NCBI RefSeq assembly: GCF_030296575.1
Contig: NZ_AP027729.1
Span: 2,542,001-2,606,000, forward strand
Length of the DNA stretch: 64,000 bases
DNA from: Paraoerskovia sediminicola
Lineage (GTDB): Bacteria; Actinomycetota; Actinomycetes; Actinomycetales; Cellulomonadaceae
Direction of reading: 5' to 3'
The notes below the pieces were generated by a model. The model was not told where the DNA came from and searched no databases. It saw only the letters and a program-made list of their open reading frames with translations. The translations under genes were made by a program, and so were the position numbers. This document shows positions 27,577 through 36,985 of the stretch, piece by piece. Numbering within the stretch: position 1 is the first letter of the stretch; every line of letters begins with the position of its first letter.

Positions 27577-28620
27577 TCACAGATCGCTGGATCGCGACGC
27601 CCAGAGGTTGATCCCGGTGTCGCCCTGCTGGGCATCGATGGCGTCGAGTTCGTCCCGCGAGAGCTCCGGCTCGGCCAGTGCAGCGAGGCTGTCGTCGAGC
27701 TGGTCGACCGTGCGGGCGCCGATGAGGACTGTCGTCACCCGTGGGTCGCGCAACGTCCACGCGAGGGCGAGCCGCGCCAAGGTCGTGCCGCGCGCCTCGG
27801 CGACAGCGGCGAGCGCCCGCACTCTCGCGAGGTTCTCGTCGCTGAGGTACTCCGGGCGCAGCGGCCCGCTGCGGGCCGCGCGCGAATCCTCCGGCACCCC
27901 GTCAAGGTACTTGCTCGTCAGCATGCCCTGCGCGAGCGGTGAGAACGCCACCATGCCCATGCCTGCGTCGTCCGCCACCTGGAGCACCGACTCGCCGGAG
28001 TCGTCCGGCTCCTCGATCCACCGGTTGAGCATGGAGTACGACGACTGGTGGACCGTGAGGGGGACGCCCAGGTCGGCCGCGACCGCGAGGGCCTCGCGCG
28101 TGCGGGTCGCGGAGTAGGACGAGATGCCGACGTAGTGCGCGCGGCCCGTGCGCCACGCCGTCTCGAGCGCGCCGATCGTCTCGGTGAGCGGCGTCGTCGG
28201 GTCGTAGCGGTGGCTGTAGAAGACGTCCACGGCGTCGACGCCGAGGCAACGCAGCGACCGGTCGAGGGACGACAACAGGTACTTGCGCGAGCCGCCGTCG
28301 CCGTAGGGGCCCGGCCAGGCGCGGTAGCCGGCCTTGGTGGTCAGGACCAGCTCGTCGCGGCGCCCCCGCAGGTCGCGCCGCAGGATGTCGCCGAGCGACG
28401 TCTCGGCCGCGAACGGCGGCGGGCCGTAGTTGTTGGCGAGGTCGAGCTGCGTCACGCCGCGCTCGACGGCGCGGAGCACGATCGCGCGCTGGGTCTCGAG
28501 GGCGTTCGCCTCGCCGAAGTTCTGCCACAGCCCCAGCGAGATCTCGGGCAGGTCGAGCCCGGAGCGCCCGGCGCGGCGGAACGGCATCTCAGGGGTGTCG
28601 GACGGCGCGGCATCAGTCAT
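27577..28620 (-). CDS. Aldo/keto reductase (YghZ/MgrA-like)
   Basis: A 347-residue NADPH-dependent reductase of the AKR family. It shows QLDLANNYGPP with the catalytic Asp and Tyr, VLTTKAGY with the catalytic Lys, VDVFYSHRYDPTTPLTETI with the active-site His, and the cofactor segment VTTVLIGARTVDQLDD near the C-terminus. Layout resembles AKR14 (L-glyceraldehyde 3-phosphate reductase, YghZ). The physiological substrate is not determinable. ATG 28620. Confidence 0.9.
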   Translation of the reverse strand: MTDAAPSDTPEMPFRRAGRSGLDLPEISLGLWQNFGEANALETQRAIVLRAVERGVTQLDLANNYGPPPFAAETSLGDILRRDLRGRRDELVLTTKAGYRAWPGPYGDGGSRKYLLSSLDRSLRCLGVDAVDVFYSHRYDPTTPLTETIGALETAWRTGRAHYVGISSYSATRTREALAVAADLGVPLTVHQSSYSMLNRWIEEPDDSGESVLQVADDAGMGMVAFSPLAQGMLTSKYLDGVPEDSRAARSGPLRPEYLSDENLARVRALAAVAEARGTTLARLALAWTLRDPRVTTVLIGARTVDQLDDSLAALAEPELSRDELDAIDAQQGDTGINLWASRSSDL

Positions 28621-28693
28621 GCGACGACGGTATCCGTCGTCGCGGGGTGCCGTCGTCAGGGCCGCGCCGCCGTCAGAGCTCAGGGCTCAGGGC

Positions 28694-28912
28694 TCAGAAG
28701 AGCGTGATGACCCCGAGGGCCCCGACCGCCACCCCGAGCGCGAGCGAGACGCCGATCAGCACCGCGTGCACGGTGAGGAACTTCGTCCGGCGGCCGGCGT
28801 CGTCACGTGAGCGAGGGTCCTTCGCGATGCGCTGCCAGAACCGTGGCCAGATGAGCACGTTCCAGAGTCCTGTGACGATCAGGAGCAGCGACCAGCCGAG
28901 GGGGAGTTCCAT
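28694..28912 (-). CDS. SCO4848-like small membrane protein
   Basis: A 72-residue protein with two hydrophobic segments (LGWSLLLIVTGLWNVLIWP and LTVHAVLIGVSLALGVAVGA) joined by a basic loop. The WNVLIWPRFWQRI motif resembles the SCO4848 family of actinobacterial membrane proteins. ATG 28912 is preceded by GGAGA. The much longer overlapping frame upstream is not supported. Function unknown. Confidence 0.72.
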   Translation of the reverse strand: MELPLGWSLLLIVTGLWNVLIWPRFWQRIAKDPRSRDDAGRRTKFLTVHAVLIGVSLALGVAVGALGVITLF

Positions 28913-29027
28913 GTCTCCATTCTGCGTCGCTGAACAGGCCCTTCCTGTCCTGCCGGGCGTGCCGTGAGGTGACGAAGGCCACGCCGTAGCACGGCTTTTC
29001 CACGCTGCGCACAGGCAAAATGGCGGG

Positions 29028-29471
29028 ATGGCCACCGCTCTCAGCGTCGCGACCGCCCTGACCTTCGTCTGGCTCGGGATGGTGCTCGCGATCTCGTTCC
29101 TCGAGGCGCCCCTGAAGTTCCGCGCGCCGGAGATCACGATCCGCCGCGGGCTGGGGATCGGACGCCTCGTGTTCCGCGCCCTCAACGCGGTCGAGGGGGT
29201 GCTGGTCGTCGGGGCCGTCGTCGCCCTGGTCGCCGCGGGGCTGCCGGGCCGGCCGGCCGTCGCCCTCGGCGTCGCGGTACTCGCGCTGCTGGTGCAGGTG
29301 GTCGGGGGCCGGCCGAGGCTCACGCGACGGTCGGACGCGGTGCTCGCTCTGCCGGACGGCGAGGAGGGGCCCCGCTCGCACGCTCACTACGCGTACGTCG
29401 GTCTCGAGATCGTCAAGGTCGTGGCCTTGGCCTGGGCGGGCGTGGGGCTGCTGCTGACACTGGCTGCATGA
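29028..29471 (+). CDS. Conserved four-helix membrane protein
   Basis: A 147-residue integral membrane protein with helices near residues 5-25, 55-70, 75-90 and 125-145. The first helix TALTFVWLGMVLAISFLEAP is followed by KFRAPEITIRRGLGIGRLVF, a pattern seen in actinobacterial transmembrane proteins of unknown function. Start at ATG 29028 follows an AT-rich patch. The neighbouring small membrane gene is divergent. Confidence 0.75.
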   Translation: MATALSVATALTFVWLGMVLAISFLEAPLKFRAPEITIRRGLGIGRLVFRALNAVEGVLVVGAVVALVAAGLPGRPAVALGVAVLALLVQVVGGRPRLTRRSDAVLALPDGEEGPRSHAHYAYVGLEIVKVVALAWAGVGLLLTLAA

Positions 29472-29504
29472 TCTGCGCGGTCGGCGGCCGCGGGGGTCGC
29501 GACG

Positions 29505-29898
29505 TCATAGCGGCCCCGGCTGGCGTCGCGTCAGCGCCGCGTGGGCCCGGGCTGCAGCGACGGTGGAGACGCGAGCTCCGTGGCGTCGGTCGAACGGCGG
29601 GGAAGCGACGTTCGCGAGCACCTGGTGGACGTTGCCCTCGTACTGGCGCAGCGAGTACCGGTCGACCGGGCGCCCGTCGGCGTGCCGGTAGCCGGGGGTC
29701 CGAGGACCTCCGCTATGCGACCGTCCGGCAGCACTTCGCCGGTGCCTATCGCGGCGTGGGCCAGGACGAGCAGGGCTGCGTCGCGCGTGAAGCCGTGCGA
29801 AACAACTCACCGGTGTGGGCGGCGCGCAGGTCGTCCATCCCCGTGCACGCTATCGCTGCCTCGAACTGTCGCAGCAGAGCTTCTCTGTCGTCCGTCAC
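29505..29898 (-). CDS. Hypothetical protein (two apparent frameshifts)
   Basis: Read in three successive minus-strand frames, this yields one continuous protein of about 130 residues. It starts at GTG 29898 with VTDDREALLRQFEAAIACTG, runs through ALLVLAHAAIGTGEVLPDGR and ends with RYSLRQYEGNVHQVLANVAS and a basic tail. One base is missing near 29780-29788 and another at the five-base run 29694-29698. No family is recognised. Single frames look like three unrelated scraps, so it could easily be overlooked. Confidence 0.55.
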
Positions 29899-30045
29899 GT
29901 GGCCCACGGTAGCGGCCGGCATCCCGGTGTATCGGCGGGCCATCCCCGACGATAGGGTCAGCACCGGTGGCGCGGCCGTCTCGGTGAGCGCTGGTGTCAC
30001 ACATCTAGGAGCGCCGAGGTCGGTGCGCGTCAGGAGAACCCGAAC

Positions 30046-31619
30046 ATGAACCGTGAGACCCAGAGGGCAGAGCTGCACAAGACCATCTGGAGGATCGCGA
30101 ACGATCTGCGTGGGTCCGTGGACGGGTGGGACTTCAAGCAGTACGTGCTCGGGTTCTTGTTCTACCGGTACATCTCGGAGAACCTCGCCGCATACCTGAA
30201 CGCCGGTGAGCACGAGGCCGGCAACGAGGGCTTCGACTACGTCACGGTCTCCGACGCCGAGGTTTCTGATCCTGACCTGATGCGCGACATCGTGGCGGAG
30301 AAGGGGTTCTTCATCCGCCCGAGCGAACTGTTCGCCAACGTCCGCGCCCGCGCCTCGCGCGATGCGAACCTCAATGAGACCCTAGAGCGGGTTTTCCGGA
30401 ATGTCGAGGCTTCGGCCGTGGGCACGGACGCCGAAAACGATCTCAAGGGGCTTTTCGACGATATCGACGTGAACTCGAACAAGCTGGGCTCAACGGTGGC
30501 GAGGCGCAACGAGAAGCTGGTCAAGCTGCTGGACGCGATCGGTGAGCTGAACCTCGGCAACGGGACGTTCTCGGAGAACAAGATCGACGCGTTCGGTGAC
30601 GCGTACGAGTACCTGATGCAGATGTACGCCTCGGCAGCAGGCAAGTCCGGTGGCGAGTACTACACCCCGCAGGAGGTCTCCGAGCTCCTGGCCCGCATCA
30701 CGGTGGTAGGCAAGACGAGCGTCAACAAGGTGTACGACCCCGCGTGCGGGTCCGGGTCGCTGCTGCTCAAGTACCGCAAGGTGCTCGGCAAGGAGGGGTG
30801 CGGCAGGGGTACTTCGGTCAGGAGATCAACCTGACCACCTACAATCTGTGCCGGATCAACATGTTCCTGCACGACGTGAACTACGAGCAGTTCGACATCG
30901 CTCACGGCGACACCCTGATGGACCCGGCGCACTGGGACGACGAGCCGTTTGAGGCGATCGTGTCCAACCCGCCCTACTCCATCAGGTGGGAGGGCGACGC
31001 CAACCCGCTACTCATCAACGACCCGCGGTACGCCCCGGCCGGTGTGCTCGCACCGAAGTCGAAGGCGGACCTCGCGTTCACGATGCACATGCTGTCGTGG
31101 CTCGCCGTCAATGGAACCGCGGCGATCGTCGAGTTCCCCGGCGTGCTCTACCGCGGCGGGGCGGAGCAGAAGATCCGCAAGTACCTGATCGACAACAACT
31201 ATGTCGACGCCGTCATCCAGCTCCCGCCCGACTTGTTCTTCGGCACCACGATCGCGACTTGCATCATCGTGCTCAAGAAGTCCAAGACCGACAGCGCCGT
31301 GCTGTTCATCGACGCCTCGGAGCACAAGGACCGCGTCGGGAACAAGAACAAACTTTCTGAAACCCACGGGGCCAGTATTCTCAAGGCGTTCACGGCACGC
31401 GAGGATGTAGCCCACTTCGCTGGGCTCGTCGACAACGAGGCCATCGCGGAGAACGACTACAACCTCTCGGTGTCGTCGTGGGTCGAGGCCGAGGATACTC
31501 GCGAGGTCGTGGACATCGCCGAGCTCAATACCCGCATCGAAGGCATCGTCCTGCGTCAGTCCGCGCTGCGTGAGCAGATCGACGCGATCGTCGTTGACCT
31601 TGAAGGAGCGTCTTCGTGA
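30046..31619 (+). CDS. hsdM: Type I restriction-modification system methyltransferase subunit (one apparent -1 frameshift)
   Basis: N6-adenine DNA methyltransferase subunit of a type I R-M complex (M2S). The N-terminal helical domain begins [20 protein letters not shown]. The AdoMet motif [15 protein letters not shown] is near residue 230 and the catalytic NPPYS near residue 307. The frame breaks at the four-G run 30795-30798; five Gs join YRKVLGKEG to [20 protein letters not shown]. The corrected length is about 524. ATG 30046 follows AGGAG. The stop overlaps the GTG of the next small ORF. Confidence 0.95.
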
Positions 31620-31792
31620 GCATCGCGGGTTCTCTCCTGGGTATGTCCGACGGAGCCGGTGGCGGCAAGCGTGCCGAGGCGCCTGCCGCGGCGAACACGA
31701 CCTACCTCCCGACGGTGGAGGAATGTTGCATCGCGCTGGCGCGCGAACGCGACTTGCTCGAACGCCCCCTCGACGGCGGGGACGACCAGTGA
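31616..31792 (+). CDS. 58-codon ORF linking hsdM and hsdS
   Basis: GTG 31616 overlaps the hsdM stop and TGA 31790-31792 overlaps the hsdS GTG, so this short frame fills the interval with a 4-base overlap on each side. The product is [20 protein letters not shown], then EAPAAANTTYLPTVEECCIA and a charged end. It contains a CC pair and no known domain. The perfect start/stop joints on both sides argue for real translation. It may be only a coupling peptide, or a small accessory subunit. Confidence 0.6.
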   Translation: MSIAGSLLGMSDGAGGGKRAEAPAAANTTYLPTVEECCIALARERDLLERPLDGGDDQ

Positions 31793-33033
31793 GCCGCATC
31801 GATGAACTGACCAAGCAGTACGCGCCTGACGGCGTCGAGTACAGGGCGCTCGGCGAGGTCGCACAGATCTGCAGGGAACGCGTCGACCATGCCGAAATTG
31901 GTGGAACGACGTACGTGGGTGTAGACAACCTCCTGCCCAATTTCGGCGGTCGCAAGGACTCGGACTACGGAGCGAATTCCAGCGGAGCGATCCGCTTCCG
32001 GGAGGGTGACGTTCTCCTTGGGAATATTCGACCGTATCTGAAGAAGGTCTGGTTTGCGGACCGTGCTGGCGGAGCCAGTCCAGACGTCTTAGCAGTCTCG
32101 CTGCTGCCCTGGGGGCGGGAGCGACTGTTGCCCAAGTTCCTCTACTTCCTGCTCGCGTCGGACCCGTTCATCACCTACTCGATGAAGCACGCGAAGGGTG
32201 CGAAAATGCCTCGCGGCGACAAGAAGGCGACTCTTGCTTACAGGATCCCGCTGCCGCCTGTCGAGGTGCAGCGCGAGATCGTTAGGATCTTGGATGCCTT
32301 CACGGAGCTGGAGGCTGAGCTGGAGGCTGAGCTGGAGGCTGAGCTGGAGGCTCGGCGGTCGCAGTATGCCCACTATCGGGACACCGTTCTCTCGTTCACT
32401 GAGGGAGTGAGAGTCCAGTGGATCTCGATGAGCGATCTCGGGACGCTCTACGGCGGGCTTACAGGAAAATCGAGGGCCGATTTCACCGATGGCAGCGCAC
32501 CATTCATCACCTACATGAACGTCTTCAGCAACCTCTCAGCAGATATTGCTCCCGACGCGCGTGTGAAGGTGGGGCCGCACGAGCGCCAGACGGCCGTCGC
32601 CTACGGTGACGTGTTGTTCACGGCTTCCTCGGAGTCACGCGAGGAGGTAGGCATGGCCTCTGCCGTGGTCCACGAGCCGAGCAGTCCGACGTATCTGAAC
32701 AGCTTCTGCTTCGGGTTTCGTCCGAACTCGACCGCTGACCTCAACCCAGAGTTTGCCAAGCACCTGTTCCGTTCGCGGGTCATGCGTGACCAGATTGTTA
32801 AGACGGCGAACGGTGTGACCCGTATCAACATTTCCAAGGGTCCATTCGGCAAGATGTCCGTCCCGCTGCCTGACGTCGAGACCCAGGTACGTATCGCTGA
32901 GGTTCTTGACAAGTTCGAGGCCCTGGTGAGCGACCTGTCCTCGGGACTGCCGGCGGAGATCGACGCGCGTCGTCAGCAGTACGCGTACTACCGGGATCGA
33001 CTGCTCTCGTTCAACGAGGCTGTCGCGTCATGA
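31789..33033 (+). CDS. hsdS: Type I restriction-modification specificity subunit
   Basis: Target-recognition subunit of the type I enzyme, with two half-sites. The first recognition domain spans residues about 20-155, with VEYRALGEVAQI at its start and LPPVEVQREIVRILDAFTEL at its end. The central region holds four copies of the tetrapeptide ELEA. The second recognition domain (about 205-375) ends VPLPDVETQVRIAEVLDKFE. The two ARRxQYAxYRDxxLSF helices are the repeated conserved regions that bind HsdM. GTG 31789 overlaps the upstream ORF; no frameshift. Confidence 0.93.
   Translation: MSRIDELTKQYAPDGVEYRALGEVAQICRERVDHAEIGGTTYVGVDNLLPNFGGRKDSDYGANSSGAIRFREGDVLLGNIRPYLKKVWFADRAGGASPDVLAVSLLPWGRERLLPKFLYFLLASDPFITYSMKHAKGAKMPRGDKKATLAYRIPLPPVEVQREIVRILDAFTELEAELEAELEAELEARRSQYAHYRDTVLSFTEGVRVQWISMSDLGTLYGGLTGKSRADFTDGSAPFITYMNVFSNLSADIAPDARVKVGPHERQTAVAYGDVLFTASSESREEVGMASAVVHEPSSPTYLNSFCFGFRPNSTADLNPEFAKHLFRSRVMRDQIVKTANGVTRINISKGPFGKMSVPLPDVETQVRIAEVLDKFEALVSDLSSGLPAEIDARRQQYAYYRDRLLSFNEAVAS
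32305..32352 (+). repeat. Four perfect 12-bp tandem repeats in the hsdS spacer
   Basis: gagctggaggct occurs four times without a mismatch and encodes four ELEA tetrapeptides in the central helix that sets the distance between the two recognition domains. In EcoR124-type systems, gain or loss of such 12-bp units changes the spacer of the recognised sequence by one base. Slippage here could do the same. Confidence 0.95.
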
Positions 33034-33051
33034 GGATCGAGGGCTGACTGG

Positions 33052-33873
33052 ATGCGCCTGTCCGCACTGCTGTCGAAGGCGCCAGAGAATGCCGAGAAAC
33101 AGGTTGAGCGCTTTCTCGGTGGAATTGACGAGGGGTCTGGCGAACCTATAGTCATCACGGCCGGTTATCATGACATGATTTCTGTTGGCGTCGTTGGGAT
33201 CAATTTCAATTGTGGGAAATGTCAGGATCAGAGCACTTTCGTTTCGACGGGCGATCTGTCATGCCTAGTAGTCGATGACCGACGGGTGAGCATCGACGCG
33301 TACTTGCGGTGCCCCCGGTGCGGCGTCGGTGTCGAGGCGTGGTTTCTCCTGACCTTCCGAGATGACCTGGGTGTCCATGCGCCTGCCCCCACGGTTCGGC
33401 TGGAGCGCTATGTGGACAATCGCCGAGGTGAGGTCCGGCGGGCCGGCCAACAGGCCGGAGCCGGTGAGTTCGACGAACTACTCGAGTGCGCTCAGGTGGC
33501 GCACGAGCACCGACTGGGCCGTGGCGCACTCGCCTATCTCCGAATCATCTTCGAGACGTTGACCAAGCAGGTGGCTAGCGAGACAGGGATCGAACTCGTC
33601 GACGGGAATGGGCGGCGTAAGACGTTCAAGAGCTTATTGCGGGAAGTTGACGAGTCTCATCGTATTATCCCCTCGGCATTCTCCAAAGATCGATACAGGC
33701 TGTACAGCGAGTTGAGCGAGGTCGTCCACGGGAATGTGAACGAGGAGGTCGCGCTCGAGAAATATCAGCACTGTGCCAGCCTAGTCCGCGGTGTCATCGA
33801 GAATGTATCCAGGAACCACGAGATGAAGAAGGCAACCGAGGCGCTCGGTTGGGGCGAGGGGGACGTGGCGTGA
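33052..33873 (+). CDS. Zinc-ribbon protein with DUF4145/HEPN-like C-terminus, inside the hsd operon
   Basis: A 273-residue protein between hsdS and hsdR. Residues 45-90 hold a CGKC...CPRC zinc ribbon. Residues about 140-260 are helical, with AYLRIIFETLTKQVASETGI, FKSLLREVDESHRIIPSAFS and LYSELSEVVHGNVNEE. The VVHGN block resembles the DUF4145/HEPN-like helical domains often found beside restriction systems, but there is no clear R-x4-6-H ribonuclease motif. It is likely an accessory of the type I system. Its stop overlaps the hsdR GTG by 4 bases. Base composition is lower in GC than in the flanking housekeeping genes. Confidence 0.68.
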   Translation: MRLSALLSKAPENAEKQVERFLGGIDEGSGEPIVITAGYHDMISVGVVGINFNCGKCQDQSTFVSTGDLSCLVVDDRRVSIDAYLRCPRCGVGVEAWFLLTFRDDLGVHAPAPTVRLERYVDNRRGEVRRAGQQAGAGEFDELLECAQVAHEHRLGRGALAYLRIIFETLTKQVASETGIELVDGNGRRKTFKSLLREVDESHRIIPSAFSKDRYRLYSELSEVVHGNVNEEVALEKYQHCASLVRGVIENVSRNHEMKKATEALGWGEGDVA

Positions 33874-36800
33874 GCGAAGACAGCGGCGAAGTATTGCGAT
33901 CTGCGATACCCCGGTTTGAACCGATCGCCATCAGCGACGAGGCGACTGTGGTCGCGGCGTACGAGTCCGACGACCCGGGCAGCCAGCGCTACCAGAGCGA
34001 AGCTGATCTCGAAGCCGAGTTGGTCGGTCTTCTCCAAGTGCAGGCGTACGAGTACCTGCCGATCGCGTCCGAGTCGGATCTGGTGGCTAACCTTCGCCAT
34101 CAGTTGGAGCTACTGAACGCCATCGTATTCAGCGACGCCGAGTGGGATTGGTTCTATAACAACAAAGTCTCGTCAAGAAGAGAAGGAGTGGTTGAGAAGA
34201 CTGTCCGTATCCAGGAAGATCCGATCCAGATCCTGGCACGGGATGACGGGACGAGCAAGAACATCAGGCTCATCGACAAGGCTCACATCCACAACAACCG
34301 GCTGCAGGTCATCAACCAGTACGAGGTGCCGGGCGCTGACGAGGCGGCAGGTATGCCGTCGTCGTCGGCGGCCAAGCGGGCGAACCGGTACGACGTGACG
34401 ATCTTGGTCAACGGCCTGCCGATGGTGCACGTCGAGCTCAAGCGTCGCGGGGTGGACGTCCGGGAGGCGTTCAACCAGATCGACCGCTACCAGCGGGACT
34501 CGTTTTGGTCCGGTTCGGGCTTGTTCGAGTACGTCCAGCTCTTCGTCATTTCCAACGGGACGCTCACGAAGTACTACTCCAACACCGTGCGTGCCTCGCA
34601 CCTCGACGAGCAGGCGAAGCGCAGGGCCTCGGCGAAGCGCACGTCGAACTCTTTCGAGTTCACGTCATGGTGGGCGGACGCGACCAACCGGCCGATCACC
34701 GACCTGGTCGGGTTCACCAAGACTTTCTTCGCCAAGCATTCCCTGTTGAACGTCCTGACGAAGTACTGCGTGCTGACCGCCGACCGCATGCTGCTGGTGA
34801 TGCGGCCGTACCAGATCGCCGCAACGGAGCAGATCTTGACGAGGATCGAGACATCGTCGAACCAGAAGCGGTTCGGAACCCTGTCGGCGGGCGGGTATGT
34901 GTGGCACACGACCGGCTCGGGCAAGACGCTCACCTCCTTCAAGACCGCACAGCTCGCCTCGAAGATGGAGGGGCTCGACAAGGTCCTGTTTGTCGTCGAC
35001 CGCAAGGACCTCGACTACCAGACGATGCGCGAGTACGACCGGTTCCAGAAGGGGGCGGCCAACTCCAACTCTTCCACCGCCGTACTCAAGCGACAGTTGG
35101 AGGACCCTGGCGCGCGGATCATCATCACCACGGTCCAGAAGCTGTCGACGTTCATCAAGCAGAACGCCGGGCACGCGGTCTACACCGGGCACGTGGTGAT
35201 CATCTTCGACGAGTGTCACCGCTCCCAGTTCGGCGACATGCACACCGCGATCACTAGGGCGTTTAAGCGATACCACCTATTCGGGTTCACCGGGACGCCG
35301 ATCTTCGCCGAGAACGCCGGCACGGGTGGTGCCCCGACGCTGCGCACCACGGCGCAGGCGTTCGGCGACAAGCTGCACACGTACACGATCGTGGACGCGA
35401 TCAATGACAAGAACGTGCTGCCGTTCCGCATCGACTACATCAACACCGTCAAGGTGCGCGAGGGGCTCAGCGATAAGGAGGTCGCGGCGATCGACACCGA
35501 CGCCGCCCGCCTGGACCTCAGGCGGATCCGCAACAACGTCGAGTACACCCTGGACCACTTCGACCAGAAGACTCGCCGCAACACCACCTACCGGCTCAAG
35601 GACCGGCGGGTGGCGGGGTTCAATGCTCTGTTCGCGACCGAGTCGGTCCGGGCGGCGAAGATCTACTACAACATGTTCGGTCGCGTCCAGGAGGAGCGCG
35701 GCCTGCCGGACGCGAAGCGACTCAAAGTCGGGCTGATCTTCTCCTACGCCGCCAACGAGTCCGCCGCCGAGGAGGCAGGTGGGCTACTGGGCGAGGAAGA
35801 GTTCGAGACGTACGGCCTCGACGACTCCTCGCGGGCCTTCCTCGAGGATGCCATCCAGGACTACAACGACATGTTCGGCACGTCGTTCGACACGTCCGCG
35901 GAGAAATTTCAGAACTACTATAAGGACCTGTCTCTGCGGACAAAGAACCGCGAGATCGACCTGGTCATCGTCGTCAACATGTTCCTCACCGGATTCGATG
36001 CGACCACGATGAATACGCTGTGGGTCGACAAGAACCTGCGCGCCCACGGGCTCATCCAGGCGTACTCGCGGACCAACCGCATCCTCAACTCGGTCAAGAC
36101 GTACGGAAACATCGTCTCCTTCCGGAACCTCGAACAAGAGACCCAGGACGCTCTGGCGCTGTTCGGGAACGAGGACGCCACCGGCATCGTGCTCCTGGCG
36201 CCTTACGCGGAGTACTTCGGCGAGTACGCCGACAAGGTCACCGAGCTGCGCGAGCAGTTCTCCCCTGGGCAGATGCCTGTCGGGGAGCAGGCCGCGAAGG
36301 ACTTCATCGCCGTGTTCGGGGCGATCTTGCGGCTGCGCAACATCCTCGTGTCGTTCGACGAGTTCGCCGCGGCCGACGCCCTGTCCGTGCGGGACCGGCA
36401 AGACTTCCAGTCCGTCTATCTGGAGTTGTGGAACGCCCGGCGTGGCGGGCAAGCCGCTGAACGAGAGTCGATCACCGACGATGTGACGTTCGAGATCGAG
36501 TTGATCAAGCAGGTCGAGATCAACGTCGACTACATCCTCATGCTCGTCGAGCAGTACCGAGCGACACGCGGCGATGGCGAGGACTCCGAGATCAAGGAAG
36601 CATCGACCGCGCCATCGACTCCTCGCCGAGCCTTCGGAACAAGAGGGACCTCATCGAGGAGTTTGTCGACCGGATCTCCCTCGACGATGAGGTTGCTGAC
36701 GCGTGGAGCTCGTACGTCGCGGCCAAGCGTGGGGCGGAGCTGGACCGGATCATCGTCGAGGAGAAGCTCAAACCCGAAGCCACGCGCGCGTTCATCGACG

Positions 36801-36970
36801 ACGCCTTCCGCGACGGGGCAGTTCGGACGACCGGCACCGCGATCACCGCGATCCTGCCGCCCGTCTCACGGTTTGGCCGGGGTGGTGCGGGCGGCGGTCA
36901 CGGAGCCAAGAAGCAGAACGTCGTCGACAAGCTCACCGCGTTCTTCGAGCGGTTCATCGACCTGATGTGA
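33870..36970 (+). CDS. hsdR: Type I restriction endonuclease subunit R (one apparent frameshift near the C-terminus)
   Basis: Motor and nuclease subunit of the type I complex. The N-terminal PD-(D/E)xK nuclease shows MVHVELKRRGVDVREAFNQI near residue 190. The SF2 helicase core has Walker A WHTTGSGKTLTSF (about 346), DECHRSQFGDMH (about 446) and FTGTPIFAEN. ANESAAEEAG and MFLTGFDATTMNTLWVDKNL belong to the second motor domain. After about 36594 the frame must shift by -1 to continue with RAIDSSPSLRNKRDLIEEF and end FFERFIDLM at 36970. The missing base is within 36594-36600. GTG 33870 overlaps the upstream stop. Confidence 0.94.
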
Positions 36971-36985
36971 TGAGCAGCCGGACCG

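Noticed and set aside
30795..30798. Phase-variable hsdM through a G run
   Set aside because: The run is only four bases and the same kind of loss occurs across housekeeping genes here, so sequence error is far more likely than phase variation.
32305..32352. Repeat seen as a possible attachment or recombination site
   Set aside because: The 12-bp units keep the reading frame and encode the known HsdS spacer tetrapeptide, so a coding explanation suffices.
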